Assembly (NCBI GenBank): GCA_949592205.1
Contig: CATIUR010000003.1
Span: 77,962,501 to 78,026,500 of the forward strand
Source: Helichrysum umbraculigerum
Lineage: Eukaryota > Streptophyta > Magnoliopsida > Asterales > Asteraceae
Length of the DNA: 64,000 nucleotides
Direction of reading: 5' to 3'
Shown: piece by piece, positions 29,915 to 42,403 of the stretch
Numbering within the stretch: position 1 is the first letter of the stretch
How the letters are laid out: each line of letters starts with the position of its first letter
Position numbers and translations under genes: made by a program
Notes under the pieces: model-generated
Seen by the model: only the letters and a program-made list of their open reading frames with translations
Told to the model about the DNA's origin: nothing
The model's database searches: none

Positions 29915-32900
29915 TGTCGCACCCCCAAATTATGATGCGGAAACGATTCGGGTCGGGGCGCGACTAATCCGGTAATCACAGCACATAAGATATAATGAAC
30001 GACTCTATATGTGTCGTTTATAAGTTACATTGATAAAATAAAAGTTTTACAATGTAATAATAGTTACAATAGCTTGTAAGCTAAATGTGAGAGATTCTAA
30101 GGCATATCAAATTTTACAAAATGTAAAAATGCATGGGAATCTCCTGATGTCTGTATGCGACTCGAGCTAAGTATCATAAATATGAGCAGACCTACTACTG
30201 CTGGAAACCTGAGAATACATACTAAAAGGTCAGCTAAAAAGCTGGTGAGCTCACAGGTTTGTATAATGATAAAACATAGTGTGTGAACCACAAGATTTAA
30301 TATAATGATTTGCAATCAAGCAAATAAAATAGATGTATATCACTGACATGAGCCCATAGTTTGAGCTTAACTGAGGTGTCAGGATCACAACCAAGTGCCT
30401 GAGCTAGGGTGCCTCCCTGCGAGTGCCTAATCTACACTCGTATGAACAAATGCTAATGCGTTCGTTTCACCAGTTAGTGCGTGCTAACCCGGACGGGGGT
30501 TGTCAATTCCATATGGTACCATTCACTAACATTCACGCTAATTCCATATAAACAAACTATGTAGTGGAGGGCTCAAAAATGATTAGTAAAAACAACTCAT
30601 GCAGCATATATCGATGTTTTGTACTCATGTTCACATGTAAAACAAAATGAGTATGTATTTCCACCCCGGGAGTAAAAACAGTAAAATGCGGGGCTATGAG
30701 ACTCACCTGAGTCTGATGAATGCGTAGCAAAATCAATGCTAGAATGTCCGTAGACTGTAACTTGCCGGGCGTCATAAACGCGCAAGGTTATAAGTATAAG
30801 TAGATGTCTCAACAGACCATCTATGCTAGTTGTTCATTCAACTAGTTATGTCCAAATGATTTGGTTGTTTGATTGTGTTTTGAAAACGTGTACGGCCCGT
30901 TGGTGACGGTTTGTAATAATAATAATCTTAAAGCATTATTATTATGTGTTGTTTCATTGTATACTATCAAAGTATGTGTTTCGTGTGTTGTATCCTATAT
31001 AAATATTGAAGTTACACGTGTTCGATACTTAGTGTAAAAACTAGTTATAAGTGTTTCATTTTTGGCGACACTCAATAGTTTTTGGCGACACTTAGGCAAG
31101 TGTCGCATAGAATTGTAAATTCTGAGTTATTAGCGACATTTAGTGAAGTGTCGCAGGATGCGTCACTAGGTTGCGGCACTTAGGTTTAGTGTCGCATGAG
31201 GGCGACGTTTGGAATATGCGTGACTTTGATTCAGTGTCGCAGAAGGCGACATTCGATGAGTGCGTCACTTAAGGTAAGTGTCGCTTCTAGGGCAAAATTC
31301 GAAGTGTGCGGCACTTGTGGTCAGTGTCGCATAAAATGATTTAGTGCAAGTCTGCGACATTTGGCCAAGTGTCGCGTCCTAGCTGGGCTTGGTACGACAC
31401 TTGGTTCTCATCAGTTTTAAACTTAACGAAAACGTGGTCAAACAACCTCGATTTGACCCGAAACTTTTACACAAGTCATAAAATGGTTCATAGAGTTTAG
31501 AAAAATTATTGGTTCATTTCGGGGTTAACCCGAAGTGTCGGTTTTTAAAACGTGTCAAAAATCACATAAGTGTTATGTTTTTCCACCCGATTCAAGTCTC
31601 GGTTTTGGCCACTTTTAGTCCGCAAACAATTCTACCAAAAATCACACATATCCTACTATATGTCTAGTATTTTACAAAATTTTCCTGTGAATTTTAGGGG
31701 TCTCTAAGTTAGGTAAATAAAATCGTGAACGACTAGTGGTCGGTTTTAGTCCAAAACGGACCTTTGTTCAAAGATTGGTTTATACACGAAAATCCTTGTA
31801 TTTTTGGAAGTATCCAAAGAAGGACTTTTTGTAGCTAACATCCATACAAAGATTTCGATATAAGATTCATATGTTGATTCAACTTAGAACTCGAGATATG
31901 GTTGTTTTCGTGAGGTCATTTTTCTGGTCAGAAAATAGCATATATGTATATGTTTCAAAATGTGTTTTAAGTTAAGGTTGGACATAGTCTAGTCAAGTGA
32001 GGAACTAAACATGTATATATATCTTAACCAAGTAAATCTTGAGGTAGTTTAGAGAAATCTTACAACGAGAGGGATGATCTAGAGCCGAAACAAAGTGGAA
32101 TGTACTCGGTTTTGCTTCTACTTCTTCTTCCTTGCTTCTTCTTCGATTTTTGTTCAAGAAAATGGTGGTGTTTGATGGTGGTTGATGGTGGAAGAGGATG
32201 GTGGTGTGTTGGCCGATTTTTAGAGAGAGGAAAAGGAAAAGAGAGAGTGATGGTTGTTGATTGAATGAGGAATGGGAAGGGTGTGGTTTGGTTGCTTTAG
32301 CATGTTTAAGAAGCAAGAGGGAAAGAGGTCAAAGAATGGGGGTGCCATGCTTTGGCCGGTTTGTGTGGGCCCCCATGGGGTGTGGGTGTGTCAAATTTGT
32401 TTCCCCAAAGTTTCGCTCCGTGCGGTGTTCGTTTCCCCGGTCGTTTAAATATTCGTTTGTGTTTTATACGTTATACGTACGTGTTTTAAATAACATTTGA
32501 TTTTTGATATCTTTAAGTTGGAAAAATACTGATAATTCTTGAAAACATTTATAAAATGTTTTGGTAAAGTGTAGGTTTCGGTTTACGCGCTCCTGTTACG
32601 ATTCGTTTAATCGCGTGATGTTTTAATTAAACGTTTTTGTTATCGTTATAAAATATGATATTTTATATGAAAGACTTATTCAAAATAATATATTTTAAAC
32701 TTATAACATTATATTTTACTCTTTGTTAGATTATCGGGCGCGTTTCGCGTATTTTTATCGCGTACGGTGAGTTTTATACGATACGAATTACTTATGAAAT
32801 ATTATCGAAATAATATTGAGAAATCAATATGTTTATTAAATAATTTCATATTATTTAATAAATTGTGTTCACCAACGTCCGTATTATTGTATCGGGATCC

Positions 32901-33058
32901 ACCCGATATGGAAATGCACGATTAAAATTTAATCGCGTACATGTATATATATAACAATATATATAATGATACATACAATTAGCCTAATATAGCACTAATT
33001 ACATGTACTAACAGATGATTAGGAACTAACAACTAGCCCTAATTAGCCGGGTGTTACA
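29915..33058 (-). mobile_element. Tekay-type Ty3 element, 3' LTR (3144 bp)
   Basis: This is the LTR at the 3' side of a minus-strand element. The outer end reads TGTCGCACCCCC and the inner end GGTGTTACA, followed by the polypurine tract. It is homologous to 35955-36880 and, more distantly, to the solo LTR. It has a dyad array at 31062-31395 and no gene; short open frames inside are chance. Confidence 0.85.
31062..31395. repeat. GCGACAC/GTGTCGC dyad array in Tekay LTR
   Basis: About eight imperfect inverted units built from GCGACACTT-like left arms and AGTGTCGC right arms with short loops. Left arms vary (GCGACA, GCGGCA, GCGTCA, GCGTGA) while right arms are steadier. It follows GTTCGATACTTAG, at the same relative LTR position as the solo-LTR dyad array. 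Confidence 0.85.
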
Positions 33059-33071
33059 TTCTCCCCTTGTT
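33059..33071 (-). promoter_or_regulatory. Polypurine tract of Tekay element
   Basis: The minus strand reads AACAAGGGGAGAA directly before the 3' LTR (TGTAACACC), the usual plus-strand primer position. Confidence 0.75.
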
Positions 33072-33092
33072 AAGAGAATTTCGTCTCGAAAT

Positions 33093-35563
33093 TTAGCTCC
33101 GAGTCGTGGATGGAGTGGAGTCTATGAATAAATGTGGGTACTTTAGTCGCATTTGGTCTTCCCGTTCCCAAGTGAATTCCGGACCACGTCGCGAATTCCA
33201 CCGGACTTTAACGATGGGAATACGACTTTGTTTCAACTGTTTGACCTCGCGGTCCATGATTTCCACTGGTGTCTCGACAAAATGAAGTTTATCATCGATA
33301 TGAATTTCGTCGAGGGGAATGATAAGTGTCTCATCAGACATTTCTTCAGGTTAGAAATGTGGAATGTGGGGTGCACGCTGCTGAGCTTGGGTGGCAGCTG
33401 CAATCGATATGCCACTGGACCAATCCTTTCAAGGATCTCAAAAGGTCCAATGTACCTGGGATTTAGTTTTCCCCATTTGCCAAAGCGAATAACACCTTTC
33501 CAAGGCGATACTTTCAAGAGTACTCAATCCCCAACCTGAAATTCGAGATGTTTGCGTCTCACGTCAGCACAACTTTTCTAGACGATCACGCGTGGCTTTG
33601 AGTCTGTTTTGGATACCAATAATTTTCTCTATTGTTTCGTGAATGATTTCAGGACCAGTGAGTTGTCTGTCTCCCACCTCGGTCCAACAGACAGGTGATC
33701 GGCACTTACGACCGTACAGTGCCTCGAAAGGTGCAGCTCCAATACTGGTATAGTAGCTGTTGTTGTACGAAAACTCGCACAAGGGTAAATGATGTTCCCA
33801 GTTTGCACCGAAGTCAAATACGCAAGCTCGTAGCATGTCTTCCAGTGTTTGAATGGTTCGCTCACTTTGGCCGTCGGTTTGTGGATGGTATGCAGTACTC
33901 ATATCTAGACGAGTACCCAATGAATTATGAAGTGATTGCCAAAAGCGAGATGTGAAACGACTATCTCTGTCTGAGATAATCGAGATGGGAACGCCGTGTC
34001 GTGATACAATTTTTTGAGATAAATTCGTGTGAGGCGTTCCATCTTGTCGGTTTCTTTGATGGCTAGGCAATGAGCAGATTTGGTAAGACGATCGACGATC
34101 ACCCAAATGGTATCGCAACCGCTCGATGTTTTTTGGAGTTTGGTGATAAAGGCCATAGTGATCCGATCCCATTTCCACTAAGGAATTTCCGGTTGTTGCA
34201 GCAAGCCGGAAGGTTTCTGATATTCAGCTTTCACTTTGGAGCAAGTAAGACACTTGCTGACATATGTGGCGATTTCAGCTTTCATGTTGGGCCACCAATA
34301 CAACTCCTTGATGCCATGATACATCTTATTAGATCCAGGATGTATAGAGTATTTGGACTTGTGAGCTTCATCCATCACCAAGTCTCGTAGGTCCCCAAAG
34401 CTAGGCAACCAGATTCGGTTTAAGAAGTATTTGGCCCCATTAGGTTTGGTTTCGAATTGTTAGTCCCTGCCACGCAAGGACTCGTTTTTGATGTTTTCAG
34501 GTTTGAGTGCTTCGTGTTGAGCGGTAATGATTTGAATGATAAGATCATTGTGAATTGTCAAACTGAGAGCTCGGACTCGAAGAGGTTTTACTCGTTCTTT
34601 ACGACTGAGGGTATCGGCAACAACATTTGCCTTGCCTGGATGGTAACGGATCTCATAATTGTAGTCGGTAAGCAACTCGACCCATCGACGTTGCCTCATG
34701 TTGAGATCCTTTTGATCGAAGATGTGTTGGAGACTTTTATGTTCTGTGAAGATTGTACATTTAGTACCGTATAGATAGTGTCTCCAGATTTTGAGTGCAA
34801 ACACTACGGCTCCCAATTCGAGGTCATGAGTTGTGTAATTCTTTTCGTGAACTTTGAGCTGTCAGGAGGCGTAGGCAATGACCTTGTCTCGTTGCATCAA
34901 CACGCAACCGAGGCCTTGGTATGAAGCATCGCAGTATACCACGAAGTCATCGTTGCCTTCGGGTAATGATAGGATAGGTGCACTGCAAAGCTTTTGTTTT
35001 AATAGTTGAAATGCTGACTCTTGTTTATCAGTCCAATTGAATTTCTTGTCTTTTTGAGTCAGTGTCGTGAGAGGTTGGGCTATTTTTGAAAAAATTTCAA
35101 TGAAACGCCGATAGTACCCACCAAGACCCAAGAATTGGCGTACTTCGGTTGGCGTAGTAGGTGCTTGCCAGCACTTGATAGCCTTGATTTTAGATGGATC
35201 AACATGAATTCCTTGACTGTCAATCACGTGTCCAAGGAATTGAACGGTTTGCATCCAGAACTCACACTTGGAGAATTTGGCATATAACTCCTCGTTCATG
35301 TTGCTAACGGTGTGTTCGTGATCTACGGAGACTTGGTTGATACGTTCTAGCGCTGTGAGTCTCCAATTTTCATTTGTTTCTTGTAGTACGACATCCATGG
35401 TGCGAAGTCATTGCTCGTGGCGGTTCACCCTAACGACCAAGGCCGGCAGAGCGAAGTGAGTGGGATACGGGCCAGCTCGAGGCAACCTGGCATTCCTCCT
35501 AGCTACCCTCGGGTTTTGCGATCCGGATTGAGAGCGCGATGAATTGGGTGGTGTGTTTGCCAT
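33093..35563 (-). pseudogene. Tekay gag-pol remnant with internal deletion
   Basis: Read right to left: gag N-terminus (ATG at 35563, TGA at 35410-35408, then reopening at 35398); a deletion junction near 35288 that joins gag to the RT thumb (LYAKFSKCEFW); RNase H start (YCDASYQGLGCVL) ending at a TGA near 34861; RNase H end (34816-34460); zinc-binding integrase region (34408-34178); integrase core in two frames (34156-33905 and 34178-33564) with ISDRDSRFTS and HPQTDGQSERTIQ; C-terminal integrase (33517-33233); and a chromodomain (33341-33093, VRWNSRRGPEFTWEREDQM). The chromodomain and domain order place it in the chromovirus (Tekay/Del) lineage. Protease and the RT catalytic box are gone, and several stops and frameshifts remain. 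It is inactive. Confidence 0.88.
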
Positions 35564-35938
35564 TTCTGAGACAAATCGCGAGAAAGAGTGAGGCCTATAT
35601 TCATATAATACTTATATAATATAGCCTAGGGTATTGAGCGGGAACGAGGCCTATCTAGGTATGTATATATATATATATCACATAATAGCCTAGGGTGTCT
35701 AACGCAGACGTATTTGAGTCCCGGTTTCTCTCGAGGTCAGAGTCAACTAGTGTATCCTGTTTAGCCATAACTCCTTTCGGGTCTTATATCATCTTTATTT
35801 AATTGTACATAGTTAATCAGGCTATGTTAAATTAAACTCGTATGATGTAGTCACCAAACTAGTTATACCTAATAGGGAATACTGCCTAACGGTCATAGTC
35901 TAGGCCCACTAAATGCAACCTAGTTCACTATAACCTTA
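35564..35938 (-). other. Tekay untranslated leader
   Basis: About 375 bp between primer site and gag ATG, AT-rich with two ATATAT runs (about 35610 and 35665). No frame of interest. Confidence 0.6.
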
Positions 35939-35952
35939 GGCTCTGATACCAA
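35939..35952 (-). promoter_or_regulatory. Met-tRNA primer-binding site of Tekay element
   Basis: The minus strand reads TTGGTATCAGAGCC, two bases downstream of the 5' LTR end. Confidence 0.9.
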
Positions 35953-35954
35953 TC

Positions 35955-36880
35955 TATAACACCCCCAAATTTACTGTTTGGCGGAAGCATACTTTGGGTG
36001 TTACTAATCAATAATCAAAGCACAAAGATATATAGTAAACGACTCTATATGCGTCATTTTAACAGAATATATTGATATTTAATTGTTTACAACATTTACA
36101 GCCAATACATAGCTCGTGTTCGATTTAATGAGAGATTTCAGTACATAAGTACTTGTACAAAATATACTAATGCAAGAAAATCTCTAATGTCTGCATGCTG
36201 ACTCGAGCTATAGTAATCCTGATGGTAGTCCAACTTACTGATGCGTACCTGTGATACATGCTAAAATGGGTCAGCTAAAGCTGGTGAGCTCACATGTTTG
36301 AATATCAAATAATATTGTATGAACCGCAAGATTTAAGTATTGATTTGCATCCAGCAAATGATAATGATAATGTATACAGCCATGAGCACATAGTCTGAGC
36401 TTAACTCGAGGGTCGGTTCCACCTTTGAGGAATTCTGAGCGAGGTGCCTCCACGAGTGCCTAATCTACACTTGTATGAACAATTATTAGTACATCTGTTT
36501 ACCCAGTTAGTGCTTGCTAACCCGGACGAGGAGGGTCAATCCTATATGGTACCATATACTAATAATCACGCTACAACGTATTACCAAACTATGCTGATGG
36601 AGGGCTTTGAAATGATTAGTGGAAATAACTCATGTAGTATATTGAAAAGTTTGTACTTGCGTTCACATGTTAAAAACGAGCAATGGATCACACCCCTGAG
36701 TAAAAACAATAAAAGAGGGGTCATGAGACTCACCTGAGTCTTGCAGCGTTTAATCAATAAACGTGAAAAAGAGTTGTATAAGTGTTTAAGGTTATATAAG
36801 TTCGACACTTAGCGGGAAAAAGAGTTGTAAACAGTCTGTTTTTAGCGTCACTTGATGCGACACTTAGGGGTTTAGGCGAC
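35955..36880 (-). mobile_element. Tekay element, 5' LTR (partial, cut by Athila)
   Basis: Starts TATAACACCCCC and follows the 29915 LTR in order: GCGGAAGC, ACGACTCTATATG, GCTGGTGAGCTCAC, CCCGGACG and GAGACTCACCTGAGTC. It stops at 36880 within its own dyad array (GCGTCAC...GCGACACTTAG), where the Athila LTR begins. The rest should lie beyond the right end of this window. Confidence 0.85.
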
Positions 36881-39335
36881 TGATGTGACATAAAAAGTCA
36901 TGTTTTTAAGGACATATTTCCACACCTTTTGGGATATTCTTTGGTGAAAATCTTTTAAAACCATCATTATTTATCAAAAATCACCAAGGTAGTTTAAATA
37001 CAGACATTGTTACAAAAATTGGTTAAAACGTCCAAATAACACGTAAACCTAGGCAAAACAATCACCTTAAATTTTATGTTCTTGATATTCTTATAGAAAT
37101 AGATCTTAATTCATATTTTATGAATCTATAGAAAAATCCAAGATCAGAGGTGAAAGAATCAGAAGAAACGGACGAAAGACGGAGAAGATATGCAGTCTGG
37201 AAGCTCGACGATCGTCATCCGGAACACGCAAAAGTCAAACACTTCCAAATTTGACAAACTTAGTGTCATTAAAAGCGCAACGGAAAAACGAAGCCAACGG
37301 CACAAGAATCAAGCAAATCGGGCTTAAAACGAAGAAGATACGGACGAACCAAGCAATCGAGGAGTCAGCGGAGGACAAACGGAGCACCAACCCCCCCCCC
37401 CCCCCCTCCACTCTAGGTACCGTATACGGTACCTAGAGGGCCGTATACGGTAGTATATGTACCATTTATGGTACCTTTTGCCTTGATAAATGGTACTTGG
37501 GTGCCATTTGACCCCCTTGTTGCTTGCTCGGCCCGTGTAATGCTTTGACGCTTGTACTCTATGCTTCAAGGCTTGTACCTCAAACCCTAACCTTCTCCTA
37601 TAAATACTCCCTCCATTTTCACATTTCAACACACCTCATTCTCTCATTTTCTTTCTCTCTCTAAAATTCTCTCTCTCTAGTTTATTTCTCTCTCTAGAAA
37701 TAAGCTAGTAGGTTATAGTTTAGGGTAGAAGCTTTTAATAGCTTTTGTACGGAGATACTCCAAGACTTCATATTCGTGAAGATTTGTCTGTATTACTCTT
37801 TTATTCAGGTTTAATACAATCTCTCGTATTTATTCTTATAATCATGTTATCTTATTATGCATGCTTAGGAATGAATGCTAGAGTTATGCTAGGCTAGACA
37901 AATCAATGTTTGTTGTGATGTATGCAATGTTAGGATAGTTATGATTTAATTTGCCATGCTGTTACTCTGCCTGTATGAGTTTAAACTATTTGTAAACTTA
38001 TAAAGCCGAACCTTTGCCCGTTTTATCTATCCAACTTATGCTGTGGTTTGTATCCTCCTCCCTAGAATATGGCCAATTGCTAGAAGTAGGATCGCCAACT
38101 ATTATGTGTTTGATGATCAATGAACTCAACATGGTCGTTGTTCCCTTGATTGAAACACATCTGAGGGACACGAAGCATAAGAGTAGAGATAGATTAGGTT
38201 CATGCTTATCTGTTGTGTATCTTTGGGACAACTTCCGGGATATCCATGATTTAATCCTCAGGACAGTTAGTGTAATACTAGTGTTCCGTCCTATTGCATG
38301 TTTTTGTTTGATTGTTGCTTAGGTACTGCATGCTAGATATACATAACCACTATCACTGTCCTGCTAATTAGATTTTCATAAACATGATAAACATAATACA
38401 GGTAGGTTAACATGTATGTAATAGTTGTGATGATTGTATAATTAATGATGAACAATTCAACTGACCGCTAGACAGATTATCCCAACCGGTTCCGTGGGTT
38501 AAACCCTATTCATGCTATTGTTCAATGAACGATTCATGCCACAATACGGACGTCCTCCGGATGTCTGAGACTGGGGACCTGGATTAGAGGATGGTTGTCA
38601 GTTGAATTGGTCTGTGCATTTGGGAGAACTTCCGGTGCACTGGACACTCTATAACTGCTATCCATGTGACATATTGTGTATCTGATTGCGGACAACTCTA
38701 CGTTAGGTATATAATAGGATCGTAGTTGTAGCTCATTAAGAAATATAGGAATATCCAGTGAGTAATCTGGAATTCTAATTGGTGTACCGGAAAAGCTGTA
38801 AAACGTCCAAGTATCCGGTATAGCGTTGGAACCACCTCTGGTGTAGTACAAATACGTGGAAGCTTAGTAAAGGCCATAGGCATAATACTTTACTACCAAT
38901 TAGGTTTCTATGACCTCACCAGATTAGTCATCACACCTAGTAGCCTTATCCCTCATAACTATCCACCTTATAACATTGCTGAAATCACAGCAAACATATT
39001 CCTTATCTTGATTTCTCTGCGTTCTCCGTACAACCCCACCTTTAATTTAGTTTTTAATTTTAGTAATTAGATTAGATAATCAAACCAACCTATCCAAAAG
39101 TTTTAAAAATCCCAGCTAAATTGCAAAAGATAATTGATCCTCCTAAGATCCCATGCCCGTTGTAGTTTGAAGAACGACACCTGAGTCATACGTACCGCTT
39201 ACTGCCCTTTAGGTCTTTAAGTTGTATCAAAACTTAGGATACCCAGCATAATAAATATAAAACCCACTGTCGTGTGCCCTTGCCGGACGGTTCAACGACC
39301 GGAATAAAATCCGACCGACCGCTGGGGTCGCGACA
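36881..39335 (+). mobile_element. Athila-type Ty3 element, 5' LTR (2455 bp)
   Basis: Runs from TGATGTGAC to GGTCGCGACA; the matching 3' LTR starts at 62381. By eye the two differ at roughly 25-30 positions in the first 500 bp, and a block of about 17 bp near 37465 is missing in the 3' copy. It contains a C-run (37390-37406), a short palindromic GGTACCGTATACGGTACC-like stretch, a promoter and a CT-rich transcribed start (37620-37700). No genes. Confidence 0.9.
37599..37606 (+). promoter_or_regulatory. LTR promoter TATA box (5' LTR)
   Basis: TATAAATA followed by CT-rich sequence typical of plant LTR transcription starts. The same box is at 63082-63089 in the 3' LTR. Confidence 0.6.
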
Positions 39336-39341
39336 AGTTTT

Positions 39342-39359
39342 TGGCGCCGCTTCCGGGGA
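39342..39359 (+). promoter_or_regulatory. Primer-binding site of Athila element (Asp-tRNA type)
   Basis: TGGCGCCGCTTCCGGGGA, six bases after the LTR end. It resembles the Asp-tRNA primer site known for Athila elements, with two changes in the middle. Confidence 0.8.
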
Positions 39360-39515
39360 CTACAACGACCGATTTTAGGAATTTAGTTATCTTAGTTATT
39401 TAGCGATCCTTTGGGAAGATCAATATCATCCAGAAGTTACCTGCTTTATTAGGTTAATTTTGTTTAGATTAGTGTAGCTTTCCTTTCCGAAACCCTAATT
39501 TCTGCCCTACGAGTT

Positions 39516-40721
39516 ATGACGAACCGTATCACGCTCGCCTCATCAATCAATCCACTGCTAGAGGGACGAGGAGGACCGATCGTAGCACCGACCGATGAAA
39601 CCCTTGAAATTAAGCCTCACTACCTGAAAATGATTAAATCTGAGTGTCAGTTTCATGGTCTTTCGGTTGAAAATCCAAACGCCCATCTTAACAAATTCAT
39701 CAACCTTACCAACTCTTTCGAACTAATAGGAACTAATAGAGACCTTCTTAGACTCCACCTGTTTCCTTATTCTCTATCTTCTCGAGCCTTAACCTGGTTT
39801 TATGATTTCGAACCCAATTCGATTCATACATGGGAGGAGATGGCTACTAAGTTTCTATCTAAATACTTCCCTCCTTCCCTACAAACCAAGCTTAAGACCA
39901 ACATTGCTAACTTCCGTCAGGAAACTAACGAACCATTTAGCAAGGCTTGGGAACGATTTAAGAATCTTATCGGAAGATGTCAGAATCATCAGTTGGCTAA
40001 AACGGATCTGGTCTGCACGTTCTACAACTGCTTAAATCCTCAGCACCAACAAACCCTCAATTCTCCTTCATCCGGAAACTTCATGCAACATACTTCAGAC
40101 GAAGCATGGAAATTGATTGAGACGATGACGATGCATCAAGATGACTTGGAGTTAGATGAACCCACTTCAGAAGAAAGGAGTACTTCAGATCAAGCCTTGG
40201 ACACTTTGAAAACTCAGCTCGAATCAATCACCAAAGTTGTCAAGGACTTGCAAGAATCTTCTAAACCCTTGCAAAAGAAGAATCCACAAAAATTCTTCCC
40301 AAATATACGGGCCAACGAAGAGACTTTTGCAACAACTGGTGGAAACCCTGATCAACCTTTTCAATCCAGACCTTTCATTCAGCGGTTAACCACACAACCC
40401 ACTTCTCAATCTTTAGTTCTCTCTACTCCTACCCAATTGACTTCTCGTCTAAACAATACGATTTTCAATAACTTCATGGTTGAGCAAAATAATACAAACA
40501 AACGAATTGTTGATTTTCAAAATCAAATTGATTACTTGCTCAGAATTTCAAATGATTTAATTAAAAACATGGAGGATAATGTTAAAAGGTTGTTTTTAAA
40601 AGTTGAGGAGAAGCAAAGGGAGGAACGATCTACAATTCTGTCTTTCACTCATCCTATGAGCACGATGACATGCTTGTGGTCACTAGAGGAGGAAAAGAGA
40701 CTAAGAATGAGAAAACCATAG
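39516..40721 (+). pseudogene. Athila gag
   Basis: 401 residues from the ATG at 39516. A short N-terminal tail (INPLLEGRGG) precedes the retrotransposon gag domain at about 45-180, with the ALTWFYDFEPNSIHTWEEM and FRQETNEPFSKAWERF segments typical of Athila. No zinc knuckle is seen. The C-terminal 40 residues go out of the family reading, because the continuation toward protease is in another frame from 40670. Gag forms the virus-like particle in an active element. The frame difference suggests decay; a regulated shift is possible but unlikely. Confidence 0.82.
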
Positions 40722-41701
40722 ATATTCCTTCAGATGAACCTTCCACTTCTCTACCTTCTGACTCGGTACAAGTTGACACCCATATCGCTTCTCCTGAGCC
40801 AGAACCTTCTAAAGCCCCAGAAGTCTCTAAATCCGTACGAATACCTTTCCCTGGTAGGCTTAAGAAAGAGAAACAAGAAGCTCAATTTGGAAAATATCTA
40901 GAAATGTTCAAAAGCCTACACTTAAATGTCAGATTATTAGATGCTTTAGTAGAAATGCACAGTTGTGCTAAATTCTTTAAGGAACTTATATCCAACAAAG
41001 AAAAACTTAGACGGATAGTTAACTTGCCCTTAGATGCAGAGTGCTCTTTAATTATGCAACAAGGACTACCCCCAAAGCTTGGAGATACTGGCCGTTTCAC
41101 TATTCCTTGTTATCTTCAGGATGTTCAAATAAGTAATGCCTTAGTTGACCTAGGAGCAAGTGTAAACCTCATGCCATTCTCGCTTTATAGAAAGCTAGGA
41201 TTAAACGAACTTTTGCCAACCCGTAAGACCTTCCAATTAGCAGATAGATCAGTTAAACTCCCCCGTGGAATTGCTGAAGATATTATGGTCCGTGTTGATA
41301 AATTCGTCTTTCCAGTTGATTTTGTTGTTATGGATATTGAAGAGGACACCCATGTTCCACTCATCCTTGGCAGACCTTTCCTAATCACTGCCAAGGCCGT
41401 CATTGACGTAAATGAAAAATTTTTAAAACTCCGAGTTGGAACTGAAGAAGTCACCTTCAATGTTGATAAACTAATGAAACAACCTGTGGGAGAAGATCTT
41501 GGTCTTGTGGATTCTATGCAGGAAATAATTGAAGAACACTTGGAAGAGATCCTCGTAGTAAGCAGCATCAACCCCCTTCCCAATACTATCATCACTTCAA
41601 GAATACTCCGTGAAGAAGGTGCGGGTCTATGCTCGGCTATCTCGGATTCTTCCGATGCATCTGGAGAGTTACTATTTCCTTTAAAGAATTCCGAGCCGTA
41701 G
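40670..41701 (+). pseudogene. Athila gag C-terminus and protease
   Basis: 343 residues in a different frame from gag, overlapping it by 52 nt. A Ser/Pro-rich linker is followed by a gag-pol linker (FGKYLEMFKSLHLN) and an aspartic protease at about 155-260: ALVDLGASVNLMPFSLYRKLGL holds the catalytic Asp in the D-L-G form usual for Athila, and PLILGRPFL is the flap-side motif. The ORF ends at TAG 41699-41701, after which Athila-type sequence continues in the same frame, so this stop is probably a mutation. Confidence 0.8.
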
Positions 41702-42403
41702 TTAAACTCTATCACAACTGCTTCGCTTGGATATGGCACTCCTGTCGCTCTTTTACGAAGGAACCCGGCCTCTGAAGTAAATCGTTCATCTCTCTCAAGG
41801 GAAGAAATTCTGAAGACTCTTAAAAACATGGAGTCAATGCTTAAACCACCTACCCATAACTATCTGAAAGTTGTGAGAATCTTCATTCCGAATTCACCAT
41901 CAGCAAGTCTTCATCAGCTCAATTTCAGAGATTTGCAACAACCAACGAGGGAAAAGAAATAATCACTAAAGAAAATGCAATCTCTCAATCTTCCCAAATA
42001 AAAAATGAGCTGAGAAAAGATGAGCTGTCTAACAATACAGAATGGGTTGAGATAGCTGTAGCCGACATCCCAATATCACCTACAATGGAGTCAGATTATC
42101 AAACGACATACGATGAGCTTAAAAGAGACGAGATTTCTAGGATGAAACTCTCTACTGAAGAACCACCCGAATTGGAGCTAAAGGAACTTCCACCACACCT
42201 TGAATATGTTTTTCTTGAAGGAACTTCGCACTTACATGTTATCATATCTAAAGAATAAAAGCCCGAAGAGAAAGCAAGGCTGGTACAGGTTCTGAAGTCA
42301 CACAAGAAAGCAATTGCTTGGAAGATCTCTGACATACAAGGGATTAATCCGAACTACTGCATGCATAAAATCTTAATGGAAAACGACTTCAGACCATCAG
42401 TTC
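41702..42403 (+). pseudogene. Athila protease-RT linker and RT N-terminus, broken
   Basis: The sequence stays Athila-like in frame 2 to about 41960, then in frame 1 with ELPPHLEYVFLEGTS and KKAIAWKISDIQGINP, the family's RT entry region. A TAA lies at 42256-42258. The reading is cut at 42403 by the 14.35-kb element, after the codon block for FRPSV. RT resumes at 56761. Confidence 0.78.
42399..42403. repeat. Target-site duplication AGTTC, left
   Basis: AGTTC at 42399-42403 and 56756-56760 flank the three-LTR element. Removing the element and one copy gives a continuous Athila RT frame. Confidence 0.95.

Noticed and set aside
29915..29926. TGTCGCACCCCC as a different element from the Tekay LTR at 35955
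   Set aside because: Ordered homology over the following 900 bp shows they are the two LTRs of one element; the end differs by point changes.
33153..33539. 128-codon plus-strand frame
   Set aside because: Antisense shadow of the Tekay integrase C-terminus and chromodomain.
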